Assembly: GCA_035697485.1 (NCBI GenBank)
Contig: DASSCU010000029.1
Span: forward strand, 1 to 64,000
DNA length: 64,000 nucleotides
Origin: Actinomycetota bacterium
GTDB lineage: Bacteria > Actinomycetota > UBA4738 > HRBIN12
Direction: 5' to 3'
Shown here: one piece after another, positions 7,790-19,064 of the stretch
How positions within the stretch are numbered: position 1 is the stretch's first letter
How the letters are laid out: each line of letters opens with the position of its first letter
Notes under the pieces: model-generated
The model's input: only the letters and a program-made list of their open reading frames with translations
Databases searched by the model: none
What the model was told of the DNA's origin: nothing
Position numbers and translations under genes: made by a program

Positions 7790-8653
7790 ATGGAGGTGAC
7801 CTCGCTCCCCGACGCCGCGACGTTCCTCTCGATGGCCGCACCGGTGCTCGACGGGGACACGGCTGCGAACAACCTGCCGATCGGCATCGCGCAACAGCTC
7901 GTCGACCGGCCCGAGACCTACGCCGAGGCCTTCTTCTGGGTCGCCGCCGACTCGGGCCGGGTCGTCGGCGCCGCGATGCGCACGCCGCCGTACCCGGCGA
8001 TCATCGCGGACCCGCTGCACGACGATGCGATCGGCGCCTTCGTCGCGACCCTCGCCTCGGCACAGCCGGACCTGCCCGGCGTCACGGCGAACGAGCCGTG
8101 GGCGAGCCGCTTCGCCGACGCGTGGACCGCCGCGACCGGCGTGCCGTGGCGGCGCGGCGTCGGTCAGGGTGTCTATGCGCTGACGACGGTGCTGCCCCCA
8201 CGGCCCGCCGAGGGGTCGGCGCGGGACGCGACCCACGACGATCGTCCGTTGCTCAGGCGGTGGATGGGCGCGTTCGCCGCCGAGGCGCTGCAGGAGATGC
8301 CGCGCGACGACGGCGACATGGAGCGAGGGATCGATGCGAAGATCGGGGACGGCGCTGCGGGAGGGTTCACGATCTGGGAGGTCGAGGGCCGTCCGGTGTC
8401 ACTCACCGGGTGGATGCCGATCCCGGGCGCCGCCCGCGTCGGCCCCGTGTACACGCCTCCCGAGGAGCGTGGGCGCGGCTACGCCTCGAACCTCGTGGCC
8501 CAGGTGAGCGCCCGGATGCTCGACGAGGGCGCCGAGGCGTGCTTCCTCTACGCGGACCTTCAGAACCCGACCTCGAACGCGATCTACCGCCGCCTCGGAT
8601 ACCAACAGGTCGCCGAGTCCTCGATGATCAGGTTCGGCGCCGACGCCTCGTGA
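7790..8653 (+). CDS. GNAT N-acetyltransferase
   Basis: 287 aa. The C-terminal half carries a GNAT domain: VYTPPEERGRGYASNLVA is the acetyl-CoA binding loop (R-G-x-G-Y-A), and LYADLQNPTSNAIYRRLGY closes the fold. The N-terminal half is less conserved and may be a degenerate second GNAT fold, as in many tandem actinobacterial acetyltransferases. The gene is monocistronic between the S1 gene (divergent) and ftsB (convergent, 6 nt between stops). The substrate is unknown. Confidence 0.82.
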   Translation: MEVTSLPDAATFLSMAAPVLDGDTAANNLPIGIAQQLVDRPETYAEAFFWVAADSGRVVGAAMRTPPYPAIIADPLHDDAIGAFVATLASAQPDLPGVTANEPWASRFADAWTAATGVPWRRGVGQGVYALTTVLPPRPAEGSARDATHDDRPLLRRWMGAFAAEALQEMPRDDGDMERGIDAKIGDGAAGGFTIWEVEGRPVSLTGWMPIPGAARVGPVYTPPEERGRGYASNLVAQVSARMLDEGAEACFLYADLQNPTSNAIYRRLGYQQVAESSMIRFGADAS

Positions 8654-8659
8654 CGCCGG

Positions 8660-9085
8660 TCAGCAACGCGGCGTCGGGGGCGCTCCGCGCGATGGCACCA
8701 TCACGAAGGCGGTCTCTCCCGGCCGCACCATGCCGAGGCATTCGCGGGCGAGCTGCTCCAGGTACGTGGGGTCGGTGAACCGGTCGATGCGCGCCTCGAG
8801 CTGGGCGTTGCGATAGGCGAGCTCCTCGGCCTGCCGTTCCAGCCGAGCGAGGTTGCTGCGCTGGTCGATCAAGGCACGCAGCGGTGCCACCGCGAGCGTC
8901 AGCAGGATCAGCGCGACGACGGCGAGCACCGCCGCGCGTGCGGTGAGACGGGCGTGCGATATGTGGCCGCGAGCGACCTCGTGACGACCGGCCGTGTGGC
9001 GCCGCGAGGAACGGTCGGCGGCCGCGTCGGGCGCAACCGTCGCGCTTCGCCTCGCGGCGGTCGGGGAAGGGACCGCTGAGCTCAT
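8660..9085 (-). CDS. ftsB: FtsB/DivIC-type cell division protein
   Basis: 141 aa bitopic membrane protein. The disordered basic cytoplasmic N-terminus runs to about residue 45, one TM helix covers about 50-68, and a periplasmic coiled coil (NLARLERQAEELAYRNAQLE) follows. The DPTYLEQLARECLGMVRPGE motif is typical of DivIC/FtsB septum-formation initiators. Such proteins bridge FtsL and FtsQ in the divisome. It starts 3 nt after the eno stop, so both are co-transcribed, the same eno-ftsB arrangement as in mycobacteria and streptomycetes. Confidence 0.92.
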   Translation of the reverse strand: MSSAVPSPTAARRSATVAPDAAADRSSRRHTAGRHEVARGHISHARLTARAAVLAVVALILLTLAVAPLRALIDQRSNLARLERQAEELAYRNAQLEARIDRFTDPTYLEQLARECLGMVRPGETAFVMVPSRGAPPTPRC

Positions 9086-9088
9086 GCC

Positions 9089-11211
<2,123 letters not shown>

Positions 11212-11244
11212 CGCCCGGTGAGGATACCGACGGTCCTGCTGCGT

Positions 11245-12207
11245 CTAGTCCGGACCGGACCCGATGACGTCGGTGTGGTCGCCGTTGGCGCCGCAGACCA
11301 GCACGACGAGCCGTTCTCCGGCCGCCGGCACGAACGCCCCGCACATCACCGCCGCCAGGGCCGCCGCGCCGCCGGGCTCGGCGAACATGCGCAGGTCCCG
11401 CCAGATCGCTCGCTGGGCCTCGAGGATCGCGCCGTCGTCAACGAGGACGACGTGGTCCACGTGACCGGCGTCGGCCAGCGCGAAGGCGATGTCGCCCGTC
11501 CGACGGGTACCGAGCGAATCGGCCGCGCGACCCGAGACCGGCACGTCCACCGGTCGCCCCGCCTCGATCGCCGCCTGCAACGACCGCGACGTCGCTGGCT
11601 CGACCCCGACGACCCGCACGTCGGTGCCCGCGTACCACGAGGCGAGCCCGGCGATCAGGCCTCCTCCTCCGACGGCCACGAGCACGGTCCCGGCGTCGGC
11701 AGCCTGTTCGGACAACTCGGAGCCGATCGTGCCCTGTCCGGCTACGACCGCCGGCTGGTCGTAGGGGTGCATCCACACCGCGCCCGTCTCGTCGCGGCGC
11801 TCCGATGCCACGGCCGAAGCTTCGTCGTAGAAGCCATCGACGACCCGCACGACCGCCCCGGTCGCACGCACCTTGTCGATCTTCGCGGCAGGTGAGCTCG
11901 AGGGCACGAAGATCTCGGCGTGATGTGCCAGCTCGCGGGCGGCGTGGCCCACCGCCAACCCGAAGTTGCCGCCGCTCGCCGCCACGACGCCCCCGGGGCC
12001 CACGCCCGCCGTGAGCATACGATTGAACGCCCCGCGCGGCTTGAACGAGCCGGTCACCTGCAACAGCTCGAGCTTCAGCGTGAGCGGCGCCCCGAGCCCG
12101 AACGTGCCGGCGGCCACGTCGATCACCGGGGTGCGCCGCACGTGCGGCGAGATGCGTTCTCGAGCGTCGGCGATCTCCCCCCGCGTCGGCCAGGCGGCCA
12201 CGATCAC
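11245..12207 (-). CDS. PLP-dependent threonine/serine dehydratase-like enzyme
   Basis: 320 aa, fold type II PLP enzyme. The cofactor lysine lies in VTGSFKPRGAFNRM (Lys about 56), the phosphate-binding loop is VGGGGLIAG, and ASGGNFGLAVGHAA matches the SGGN(H/F) substrate loop. Length and motifs fit the catabolic threonine/serine dehydratase group that lacks an ACT domain. The reaction would be L-threonine to 2-oxobutyrate or L-serine to pyruvate; serine racemase-like activity is an alternative. Its GTG start overlaps the mazG stop (GTGA), so translation is coupled. Confidence 0.87.
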   Translation of the reverse strand: MIVAAWPTRGEIADARERISPHVRRTPVIDVAAGTFGLGAPLTLKLELLQVTGSFKPRGAFNRMLTAGVGPGGVVAASGGNFGLAVGHAARELAHHAEIFVPSSSPAAKIDKVRATGAVVRVVDGFYDEASAVASERRDETGAVWMHPYDQPAVVAGQGTIGSELSEQAADAGTVLVAVGGGGLIAGLASWYAGTDVRVVGVEPATSRSLQAAIEAGRPVDVPVSGRAADSLGTRRTGDIAFALADAGHVDHVVLVDDGAILEAQRAIWRDLRMFAEPGGAAALAAVMCGAFVPAAGERLVVLVCGANGDHTDVIGSGPD

Positions 12208-13034
12208 GATCCGCGGGTCTCTCGGAACAGCTGCCGCAGAGTCGCTTCGTCGGCGGTCTCGATATCGAGATCCCGCTCGGCGGCGAGCGCGACGAAGCGC
12301 TCGTACCGTTCGGAGAACCTACGCACGGTGCGACGCAGGGCGCTCTCGGCGTCGACGCCCAGCTTCCGCGCGAGCGCGACCGTCGCGAAGAGCACGTCGC
12401 CGACCTCTTCTTCCGCTCCTGCGGGATCGGTCACCGCGGCGAGCTCGTCGACCTCCTCGCGCAGCGCCCCGACGGCCGAGTCCACCGAACGCCACTCGAA
12501 CCCCCAGCCGGCCGCGCGACGTTGCGCCTTCGCCGCCCGCGCGAGCGAGGGAAGCGAGGCCGGGATGTCGTCGTCGACGGCCCCGCGTTCGCCGCCCTCC
12601 GCGGCCTTGAGCTTCTCCCAGTTCACGAGCACTTCGTCGGCGCCGGTCACCTCGACCTCGCCGAAGACATGTGGGTGGCGGTACACGAGCTTCTCGACGA
12701 GGCCCTGCGCGACGTCGTCGACGTCCCATCGGCCCTCGTCGGCGGCCATCTGCGCATGGAACACCACCTGGAGCAGCACGTCGCCGAGCTCGTCGCGCAT
12801 CGCATCGTCGTCGCCGGCGTCGATCGCCTCGAGCAGCTCGTGCGTCTCCTCGAGCAGGTGACGCGCGAGCGTCTGATGTGTCTGCTCGGCGTCCCACGGG
12901 CACCCGCCCGGACCGCGGAGCCGCGCCATCACGCGCACGAGGTCGAGCAGCCGCCGGCCCTGCTGCGAACTCGGAACCGGACCCTCGGGAACGTGGGCGA
13001 GCAGGTCGCCGGAGCGCGAGGGCGTCTCGGTCAC
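12204..13034 (-). CDS. mazG: MazG-type nucleoside triphosphate pyrophosphohydrolase
   Basis: 276 aa. Two MazG halves are visible. The first carries GPGGCPWDAEQTHQTLARHL, the EETHELLEAID helix, and DELGDVLLQVVFHAQ (EExxE-x12-ExxD metal site). The second (REEVDELAAV, EEEVGDVLFATVALA) ends before a coiled C-terminus. It should hydrolyse NTPs to NMP and pyrophosphate as house-cleaning or stringent-response control. The GTG at 13034 overlaps the stop of the PPIase lipoprotein gene by 4 nt and its own stop overlaps the dehydratase start, giving a tight operon. The much longer upstream open frame is a shadow of the lipoprotein gene. Confidence 0.93.
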   Translation of the reverse strand: MTETPSRSGDLLAHVPEGPVPSSQQGRRLLDLVRVMARLRGPGGCPWDAEQTHQTLARHLLEETHELLEAIDAGDDDAMRDELGDVLLQVVFHAQMAADEGRWDVDDVAQGLVEKLVYRHPHVFGEVEVTGADEVLVNWEKLKAAEGGERGAVDDDIPASLPSLARAAKAQRRAAGWGFEWRSVDSAVGALREEVDELAAVTDPAGAEEEVGDVLFATVALARKLGVDAESALRRTVRRFSERYERFVALAAERDLDIETADEATLRQLFRETRGS

Positions 13035-14071
13035 GGCGCGGGCGTGCCCTCGTCGCCGTCGCTGGCGGCACCGTCTGCGGGGGCGCTCGATGCGCTCGGG
13101 TCGGTGCTGTTCACGGCGACCACGGTGAGGGTCGCGACGTCGAAGCTCCCGTATTTCGGGTTCACGTCGACGCCCTGAGTCTCGGCCTGATCGCGCATCC
13201 ACGCGTTGAACAGCGTGCCCTGCTCGCCTTCGAGCAGCTGGGTCTTGGCCTCGTCGAACGGCGTGACCTGCTTGTCGACCAGGTAGATGACGTGCCAGCC
13301 GAACTCGCTCTGCACGGGCTCGGAGATCGAGCCGGGCTCGAGCGCGACCGCGGCTTCCCCGAACTCCGGCACGTACGTCGAGGCCACCGCCTGACCGAGG
13401 CTTCCCCCGTTGGCACCCGACTGCGTGTCGATCGAGACATCCTTCGCGAGGTCCGCGAAGGTCTTCTGCGTCGCCCCCGGCGCCGTGACCTGCTGGTACA
13501 CGTCCTCGGCCTCGGCCTCGGTGGGGACGAGGATGTGCAGCGCCTCGATCGTCGTGAAGCGAAGGACCTCGTCCTCGTAGATCTGCTGGAGCTGCTCGTC
13601 GCCGAGCTCCTCCTCGGCCACGACGCCCTGCACCGCCTGGAAGAGCAGCACCTCGTTGGCCAGACCCTCGAGGTGGGTGCGCGTGAGGTCGAGCTTCTCG
13701 AGCTCGGCGTCGACCGTCTCGGCCGTGAGCTGCTCGTCGAGGTTCGCGATGATGTCGTCGACCTCCGACGCCTCGACCGTGACGTCGTTCGCCTGCGCGT
13801 AGTCCGCGATCAGCCGACCCTGGATCATGTTGCCGAGCGTGAAACGGTTGCACACCACTTCCTGCGTCTCGCCCTCGGGGGGCGGCCCGCCGCACTCCTG
13901 TTGGTTCAGGGCGGCGAGGAACGTGAACAGCTTCGCTTCCTGCGCGAGCTGCTCGTCGGTGATGTCGGTCTCGCCGACGGTCGCGGCCGCGGCCGGACCG
14001 GAGCTGCAGGCCGCCAGCAGGGCGACGGCGATCACGGGCATGGCGATGAGGCGGAGCGTTCGGGAGTCCAC
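13031..14071 (-). CDS. PrsA/SurA-like peptidyl-prolyl isomerase lipoprotein
   Basis: 346 aa. A short signal peptide ends in the lipobox LLAAC (Cys22). A SurA-N-like helical region covers about 35-165 and a parvulin (PpiC) rotamase domain about 170-275, with IEALHILVPTEAEAED, GGSLG, FGEAAVALEPGSIS and EFGWHVIYLVDK. The tail is Ser/Ala/Asp-rich. The protein is probably an outer-face foldase for secreted proteins. The GTG at 14071 sits right before the signal peptide; a reading from further upstream would bury it. It lies between mfd and mazG, overlaps mazG by 4 nt and is probably transcribed with it. Confidence 0.9.
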   Translation of the reverse strand: MDSRTLRLIAMPVIAVALLAACSSGPAAAATVGETDITDEQLAQEAKLFTFLAALNQQECGGPPPEGETQEVVCNRFTLGNMIQGRLIADYAQANDVTVEASEVDDIIANLDEQLTAETVDAELEKLDLTRTHLEGLANEVLLFQAVQGVVAEEELGDEQLQQIYEDEVLRFTTIEALHILVPTEAEAEDVYQQVTAPGATQKTFADLAKDVSIDTQSGANGGSLGQAVASTYVPEFGEAAVALEPGSISEPVQSEFGWHVIYLVDKQVTPFDEAKTQLLEGEQGTLFNAWMRDQAETQGVDVNPKYGSFDVATLTVVAVNSTDPSASSAPADGAASDGDEGTPAP

Positions 14072-14133
14072 GAGCGACCAGTCTACGGGCTCGGGCGCAC
14101 GAGGCCTGCGCCGACACACGAACGCCATGCCCC

Positions 14134-17100
14134 TCAGGCGCCGGACGTCGGCGCGGGCTCCGGAAGCACCCGGTCCCCCGTGGCCGCCTCCAGCAGCCAA
14201 CGTTCCACGAACGCGACGAGGTCCTTGCCGAAGACCCGGTCGGGCACGAGGTTCAGCGTCTGGGACTCGGGGGCGAAGCTCGCGCCGTACACGCGCTCCT
14301 CGAGGTCGGTCAGCAGCCCCTCGGGGATCGCCACCGGCTTCAGCCGCACCTGATCACGGAACGTCGAGATCTCCTCGATCCCGAGCGCCCGGGCGGTCAC
14401 GCGCAGCGACGCGATCGCGAACAGGGTGTCGACCTCGTCGGGCAGCGCGCCGTAGCGGTCGAGCGTCTCGGCCCGGATCTGGTCGAGCGTCGCGTGGTCG
14501 GGGGCGAGCGAGATGCGCCGGTACAGCTCGAGACGCAGCGCTTCCTGCGCGACCCACCCCGGCGGCACGAACGCTTTCACGGGCAGGTCGATGCGCAGTT
14601 CCTGCTCCACGGGGACCGGCTCGCCCTTCATCTCGGCCATCGACTCCTGCAGGATGCGCGCGTAGGCGTCGAACCCGACCGCGGCGATGTGGCCCGACTG
14701 CTCGGCGCCGAGCATGTTCCCCGCCCCGCGGATCTCGAGGTCCTTCATCGCGATCTTGAACCCCGAGCCGAGCGCCTGGTGCGCGCTGATCGTGGCGAGC
14801 CGTTCCCGGGCCTCCTCGGTCATCTCACGCTGGGGCGGGAAGAAGAAGTAGGCGAACGCACGCTCGGTCGACCTGCCCACGCGGCCTCGCAGTTGGTACA
14901 TCTGCGCGAGCCCGAGCAGGTCGGCGCGGTCGACCACGAGCGTGTTGGCGTTCGGCACGTCGAGGCCGCTCTCGATGATCACGGTCGAGACGAGCACGTC
15001 GGCCTCGCGGTTCCAGAACGTCATCATCTGCTGCTCGAGCAGCGCTTCGTCCATCTGGCCGTGCGCGACGACGATGCGCGCCTCGGGGAGCTCTTGCTGG
15101 AGCCACGCGACCTGCCGGTCGATCGTGGCCACCCGGTTGTGCACCCAGAAGACCTGACCCTCGCGCAGCAGCTCACGCCGAACGGCGCCGAGCGCCAGCC
15201 CCTCGTCGTAGCTGCCGACGTACGTGAGCACAGGCTGGCGGTCCTCGGGCGGGGTGTCGACCGTGCTCATTTCCCGGATGCCGGTGAGCGCCATCTCGAG
15301 CGTGCGCGGGATCGGGGTCGCGGTCATCGTGAGCACGTCGACGCTCGCACGGAACTGCTTCAGGCGTTCCTTGTGGGCGACCCCGAACCGCTGCTCCTCG
15401 TCGACCACGAGCAGCCCGAGGTCGCGGAACGCCATGTCCTTGCCGAGCAGCCGGTGGGTGCCGATCACGACGTCGACCTTGCCGGCCTTCACGTCCTCGA
15501 CGACCTGCTTCTGCTGGGCGTGGCTCACGAAGCGGCTGAGCATCTTCACCGTGACGGGGAACGGCGCGAACCGCTCACTGAACGTGATGAAGTGCTGCTC
15601 GGCGAGGAGCGTCGTGGGCACGAGCACGGCGACCTGCTTGCCTTCCATCACGACCTTGAAGGTGGCCCGCACCGCGATCTCGGTCTTGCCGAACCCGACG
15701 TCACCGCAGATCAGCCGGTCCATCGGTTTGGGCAACATCATGTCGGCCTTGACCTCGTCGATCGCCGAGATCTGGTCGATGGTCTCCTCGTGCGGGAAGG
15801 CGTCCTCGAGCTCCTGCTGCCACGGCGTGTCGGCTCCGAACGCGTGGCCTGGCACCGACAGGCGCACCGTGTACAGGCGCACGAGCTCGCCGGCCATGTC
15901 GCGCACGGCGCGCTTGACCTTGGCGGTCGCGCGCGCCCAGTCGCTGCCGCCCATGCGATGCAGGCGGGGGGCGTCCCCGCCGACGTACTTCGCGACCATG
16001 CCGACCGCGTCGCTCGGCACGAAGAGCTTGTCGCCCCCCGCGTACTCGAGCACGAGGTAATCGCGCTCCGCGCCGGCGAGCTCGCGGTGCGTGATGCCCG
16101 TGTACCGCCCGACCCCGTGGATGCGGTGCACGGCGAAGTCGCCGGGCTCGAGCTCGTCGGCGATCGCATCGGTTCGCCGGCGCGTGAACCGCGGCGCGGT
16201 GCGCGTGTGCCGGCGCGAGCCGAACAGGTCTTCCTCGGTGACCACGGCCAGGCGCCCCGCCCGCAACAGGAACCCGTCCGCGAGCGGCGACTCCACCGGC
16301 TCGACGGGCACCCCTTCGCCGATCACCTCGCGGGCGCGCTCGAGCGAGCCGTGACCGCGACCGGACAGCACGATGCGGAACCCGGCGTCGCCGAGCTCGC
16401 GCGCGCGCGAGGCGAGCTCGGCGGCGTTGCCCTGCGCCGTGCCCCAGCCGACGATGCCGAGGTCGAGCCCCTCGGCGAACTCGGTGAGGTGCAGGCGCAC
16501 ACGATCGCCGATCGCGTCGTCGAGCGTGTGCAGCACCCTGGCGGCGGGCCAGGCCGTCGCCTCGGCGAGCGCCTCGCCCTCGAGGTGGGCGGCCCTCGCC
16601 CGGTCGATGGTGCGATGCGCGTGGGTGAGCACCACCCATCCGCCCTCGGGCACGAGCTCGGCCGGCGTCGGCATGCGTTCGAACAGGAACGGCGCGAGCG
16701 ACTCCGCGCCCTCGACGAACAACCCGTCGGCCATCCGCGTGAGCTGATCGGCGAATCGCTCGGGCGCCTCGGCCGCCGCGCCTCGCGCGCGATCGCGCAG
16801 CGCGTCGTCGGGCACCAGCTCCCGCGTCGCCGGCACCTCCGCGAGCGCCACGCGTTCGGTGGAGAGCTGGGTCGACGGCACGAACTCCCGGATCGATTCG
16901 ACCTCGTCGCCCCAGTAGTCCACGCGTACCGGGCGGCGCGCGGTGCCGGGAAACACGTCGACCACGCCGCCCCGCACGGCGAACTCGCCCCGGTGCTCGA
17001 CGACGTCGGACCGCGCGTAGCCGAGGTCGACGAGGCGCTCCGCGAGCGCGTCGGGGGGCAGGTCGAGCCCGGCCACGAGCTGCAGCGGGGGTGTGACTCC

Positions 17101-17493
17101 GAGCGTGGGGATCAACCCCTGCATCGCCGCGAGCACCGGCGCGACGAGCACGAACGCGCCCTTGGCCTCGCGAACGCGGGCGACGGCGCTGGCGCGCCGG
17201 GCCGCGATCTCGGGGGCGGGCGAGATGCCCTCGTAGGGCAGGGCCTCCCATGCCGGCAGGAGCGCGACCCGTTCGGGGCCGAGGAACGCCTCGAGGTCGG
17301 CGGCGAGCCCCTCGGCCTCACGGGGGCCGGGAGCCACGGCGAGCAGGGGGGCCTCCAGCGCGGTCGCCACGCCCGCGACCACGAAGTCCTCGCCGGCCTC
17401 GGCCCTGGCCACGATCGGACGCGCACGCTCGAGCAGGAGCCGTTCGAACGGCTCCGAACCGACCAATACCTCGAGCGCGTCGCGCAGACCCAA
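14134..17493 (-). CDS. mfd: Transcription-repair coupling factor Mfd
   Basis: 1119 aa, full length. Domain order: UvrB-like N-terminal region (about 1-330); RNA polymerase-interacting CarD-like module around ELEPGDFAVHRIHGVGRYTG; RecG-like translocase with Walker A GDVGFGKTE, DEEQRFG (motif II), TATPIPRTLEM and the QLRGRVGRS motif VI; and a C-terminal TRCF domain from VEQELRIDLPVKAFVP. Mfd releases stalled RNA polymerase and recruits UvrA. The start is TTG at 17493, with GGAGGG six bases upstream. A 1011-aa open frame on the plus strand over this gene is a composition shadow. It lies downstream of pth, from which it is separated by a hairpin. Confidence 0.98.
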   Translation of the reverse strand: MGLRDALEVLVGSEPFERLLLERARPIVARAEAGEDFVVAGVATALEAPLLAVAPGPREAEGLAADLEAFLGPERVALLPAWEALPYEGISPAPEIAARRASAVARVREAKGAFVLVAPVLAAMQGLIPTLGVTPPLQLVAGLDLPPDALAERLVDLGYARSDVVEHRGEFAVRGGVVDVFPGTARRPVRVDYWGDEVESIREFVPSTQLSTERVALAEVPATRELVPDDALRDRARGAAAEAPERFADQLTRMADGLFVEGAESLAPFLFERMPTPAELVPEGGWVVLTHAHRTIDRARAAHLEGEALAEATAWPAARVLHTLDDAIGDRVRLHLTEFAEGLDLGIVGWGTAQGNAAELASRARELGDAGFRIVLSGRGHGSLERAREVIGEGVPVEPVESPLADGFLLRAGRLAVVTEEDLFGSRRHTRTAPRFTRRRTDAIADELEPGDFAVHRIHGVGRYTGITHRELAGAERDYLVLEYAGGDKLFVPSDAVGMVAKYVGGDAPRLHRMGGSDWARATAKVKRAVRDMAGELVRLYTVRLSVPGHAFGADTPWQQELEDAFPHEETIDQISAIDEVKADMMLPKPMDRLICGDVGFGKTEIAVRATFKVVMEGKQVAVLVPTTLLAEQHFITFSERFAPFPVTVKMLSRFVSHAQQKQVVEDVKAGKVDVVIGTHRLLGKDMAFRDLGLLVVDEEQRFGVAHKERLKQFRASVDVLTMTATPIPRTLEMALTGIREMSTVDTPPEDRQPVLTYVGSYDEGLALGAVRRELLREGQVFWVHNRVATIDRQVAWLQQELPEARIVVAHGQMDEALLEQQMMTFWNREADVLVSTVIIESGLDVPNANTLVVDRADLLGLAQMYQLRGRVGRSTERAFAYFFFPPQREMTEEARERLATISAHQALGSGFKIAMKDLEIRGAGNMLGAEQSGHIAAVGFDAYARILQESMAEMKGEPVPVEQELRIDLPVKAFVPPGWVAQEALRLELYRRISLAPDHATLDQIRAETLDRYGALPDEVDTLFAIASLRVTARALGIEEISTFRDQVRLKPVAIPEGLLTDLEERVYGASFAPESQTLNLVPDRVFGKDLVAFVERWLLEAATGDRVLPEPAPTSGA

Positions 17494-17532
17494 TCCAGGC
17501 CCTCCCCGGCACGAGGCCGGACACCATGAACG

Positions 17533-17557
17533 GGCCTCGCCGCGTCTCGGCGGGGCC
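17533..17557 (-). terminator. GC-rich hairpin between pth and mfd
   Basis: A 10-bp stem (GGCCTCGCCG with CGGCGGGGCC, one G-T pair) with a 5-nt loop lies in the 114-nt gap between pth and mfd, both on the minus strand. It has no long T-run, so it would be an imperfect intrinsic terminator of the kind common in high-GC genomes. It may reduce read-through from pth into mfd. Confidence 0.55.
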
Positions 17558-17607
17558 TTCGGGAGTGCAGTGTAATGGCCCGCGAGCCGGAACCCGGCGA
17601 CCGTGTG

Positions 17608-18186
17608 TCAGCCCGGAGGCGCCTGTCGGTTGAAGCGATCCTGGGTCGGGGCGAGACCCTCGGTGATCAGGTTGCGCACCGCGTCGGCCGCGTGGTCGAC
17701 CCAGATCGCGATGTCGGCCTCGAGCTTCTTGCCGATCGGCGCGAGCACGAAGTCCGCCGGGTCCTGACGCCCGGGCGGGCGGCCGATGCCGATGCGCACA
17801 TGCAGGAAGTCCCGGGACCCGAGCGCCTGCTGCAGCGACTTCACGCCGTTGTGGGAGCTACCGCCGCCGAGCTTCACGCGCAGCTCGCCCGCGGGGATGT
17901 CGAGCTCGTCGTAGACGGCGATCAGCCGGACGGGCTCGACGTGCTGCTTGTGCGCGAGGCTCGCGTACGACGGCCCCGACTCGTTCATGAACCGGGTCGA
18001 GGACGCGAGCAGCACGCGAACGCCGCCCTCGCGGACCTCGGCGACCTCGACCGGCAGGAACCGCACCTTCTTGAACCGCTCGCCGTGTGCGCGCGCGAAC
18101 TCGTCGACGACCATGCGGCCGACGTTGTGCCGGGTGTTCGCGTATCGATCGCCGGGGTTGCCGAGACCGGCGACGAGCCAGGTCAT
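17608..18186 (-). CDS. pth: Peptidyl-tRNA hydrolase
   Basis: 192 aa, usual length. It recycles peptidyl-tRNA released from stalled ribosomes. Asn10 and catalytic His20 are in LVAGLGNPG and NTRHNVG. FMNESG carries the conserved Asn, YDELDIPAG the Asp that orients His, and GGSSHNGVKSL and RIGIGRPPG complete the signature. It starts 15 nt after rplY, the common rplY-pth pair of actinobacteria. Confidence 0.97.
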   Translation of the reverse strand: MTWLVAGLGNPGDRYANTRHNVGRMVVDEFARAHGERFKKVRFLPVEVAEVREGGVRVLLASSTRFMNESGPSYASLAHKQHVEPVRLIAVYDELDIPAGELRVKLGGGSSHNGVKSLQQALGSRDFLHVRIGIGRPPGRQDPADFVLAPIGKKLEADIAIWVDHAADAVRNLITEGLAPTQDRFNRQAPPG

Positions 18187-18201
18187 GGAAGCGGCAGGGG
18201 C

Positions 18202-18909
18202 TCAGCCCTCGCCACCCTCCTCCTCGGCAGGAGCCTCGTCGCCCTCCGCCGGGGCCTCCCCTTCGGCTGCGGGCACCTCGGCGCCCTCCTCGGCCTCGGC
18301 CACGGGCACCTCGACGCCCTCCTCGCCGGGCACCGACAGGTCGGCCTCGACACGGAGCGCGGCCGGGGTCACGACCGAGAGCACGGCATCCTCGGGGCTC
18401 GTGAGGATCGTGACGCCCGCGGGCGCCACGAGGTCGCTCACGTGCACCATGTCGCCGAGCTCCACGTCGGTGATGTCGACCACGATCTCGTCGGGCACGT
18501 CCTGCGGCAGACACTCGATCTGCACCTCGCGCAGGTGGTGCTCGACCACCCCGCCCTCCTTCACGCCGGCGGCGTCGCCCGTCTCGTGGACGGGCACGTT
18601 CACGGTGATCGTCTCGGTGCGGCTCACCGCGAGGAAGTCCACATGCACGAACTTCGAGTGGATGTGATCGCGCTGGATCTCACGCGGGATCGCCAGGTGC
18701 TCCTCGCCGTCGACGATGAGGTCGACCAGCACGTTCGATCCGGCGCTGCCGTGCAGCAGATGGCTCAGCTCGCGGGAGTCCACGGTGAGCGGCGTCGTCT
18801 CGAGGTCCTGTCCGTAGAGCACGGCCGGGATCTTGCCGGCGGCGCGGAGCTTGCGGGCGACGCCCTTGCCGGCGTCGGAGCGACGTTCTGCGGTGAGTTT
18901 CGTATCCAT
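18202..18909 (-). CDS. rplY: 50S ribosomal protein L25 (general stress protein Ctc type)
   Basis: 235 aa. The N-terminal L25 domain binds 5S rRNA (RRSDAGKGVARKLRAAGKIP, VLYGQ). The C-terminal TL5/Ctc beta domain follows (VPVHETGDAAGVKEGG, CLPQDVPDEIVVDIT). A long Glu/Ala-rich acidic tail ends the protein. The ATG at 18909 (MDTKLTAE) is chosen; longer readings add a non-homologous segment. It is transcribed with pth. The gene upstream on the other strand is the first sigma factor of the 19-24 kb island. Confidence 0.95.
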   Translation of the reverse strand: MDTKLTAERRSDAGKGVARKLRAAGKIPAVLYGQDLETTPLTVDSRELSHLLHGSAGSNVLVDLIVDGEEHLAIPREIQRDHIHSKFVHVDFLAVSRTETITVNVPVHETGDAAGVKEGGVVEHHLREVQIECLPQDVPDEIVVDITDVELGDMVHVSDLVAPAGVTILTSPEDAVLSVVTPAALRVEADLSVPGEEGVEVPVAEAEEGAEVPAAEGEAPAEGDEAPAEEEGGEG

Positions 18910-19044
18910 GGCGAAGAGGGGCCCTTCGTTATCTGTGGGAGGCGGAACGGTCGTTTCGGGAACGTCGGGATGGTACAGGAAAGCGCAGCCGGGCGGCATC
19001 GCTCCCACCTTGCGGTGGATCCGAGCGATACCTTCCGGCCCGAC

Positions 19045-19055
19045 CGTGCGTCTTC
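19045..19055 (+). promoter_or_regulatory. Candidate sigma-autoregulated -10 element (CGTGCGTCTTC)
   Basis: CGTGCGTCTTC ends 9 nt before the ATG of the first sigma factor gene. The identical 11-mer stands upstream of the second sigma gene (21103-21113), and in both copies a GCGAT pentamer lies 17-22 nt further upstream. CGTC is the usual -10 core of ECF sigma factors, so self-regulation is plausible. The short distance to the ATG suggests a nearly leaderless transcript. This is inference from the repeat alone. Confidence 0.4.
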
Positions 19056-19064
19056 ACTGACGAG

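Noticed and set aside
14494-17529. 1011-aa open frame on the plus strand
   Set aside because: It lies antiparallel to mfd, which has complete motifs; composition is the His/Arg/Asp-rich pattern of an antisense shadow in high-GC DNA.
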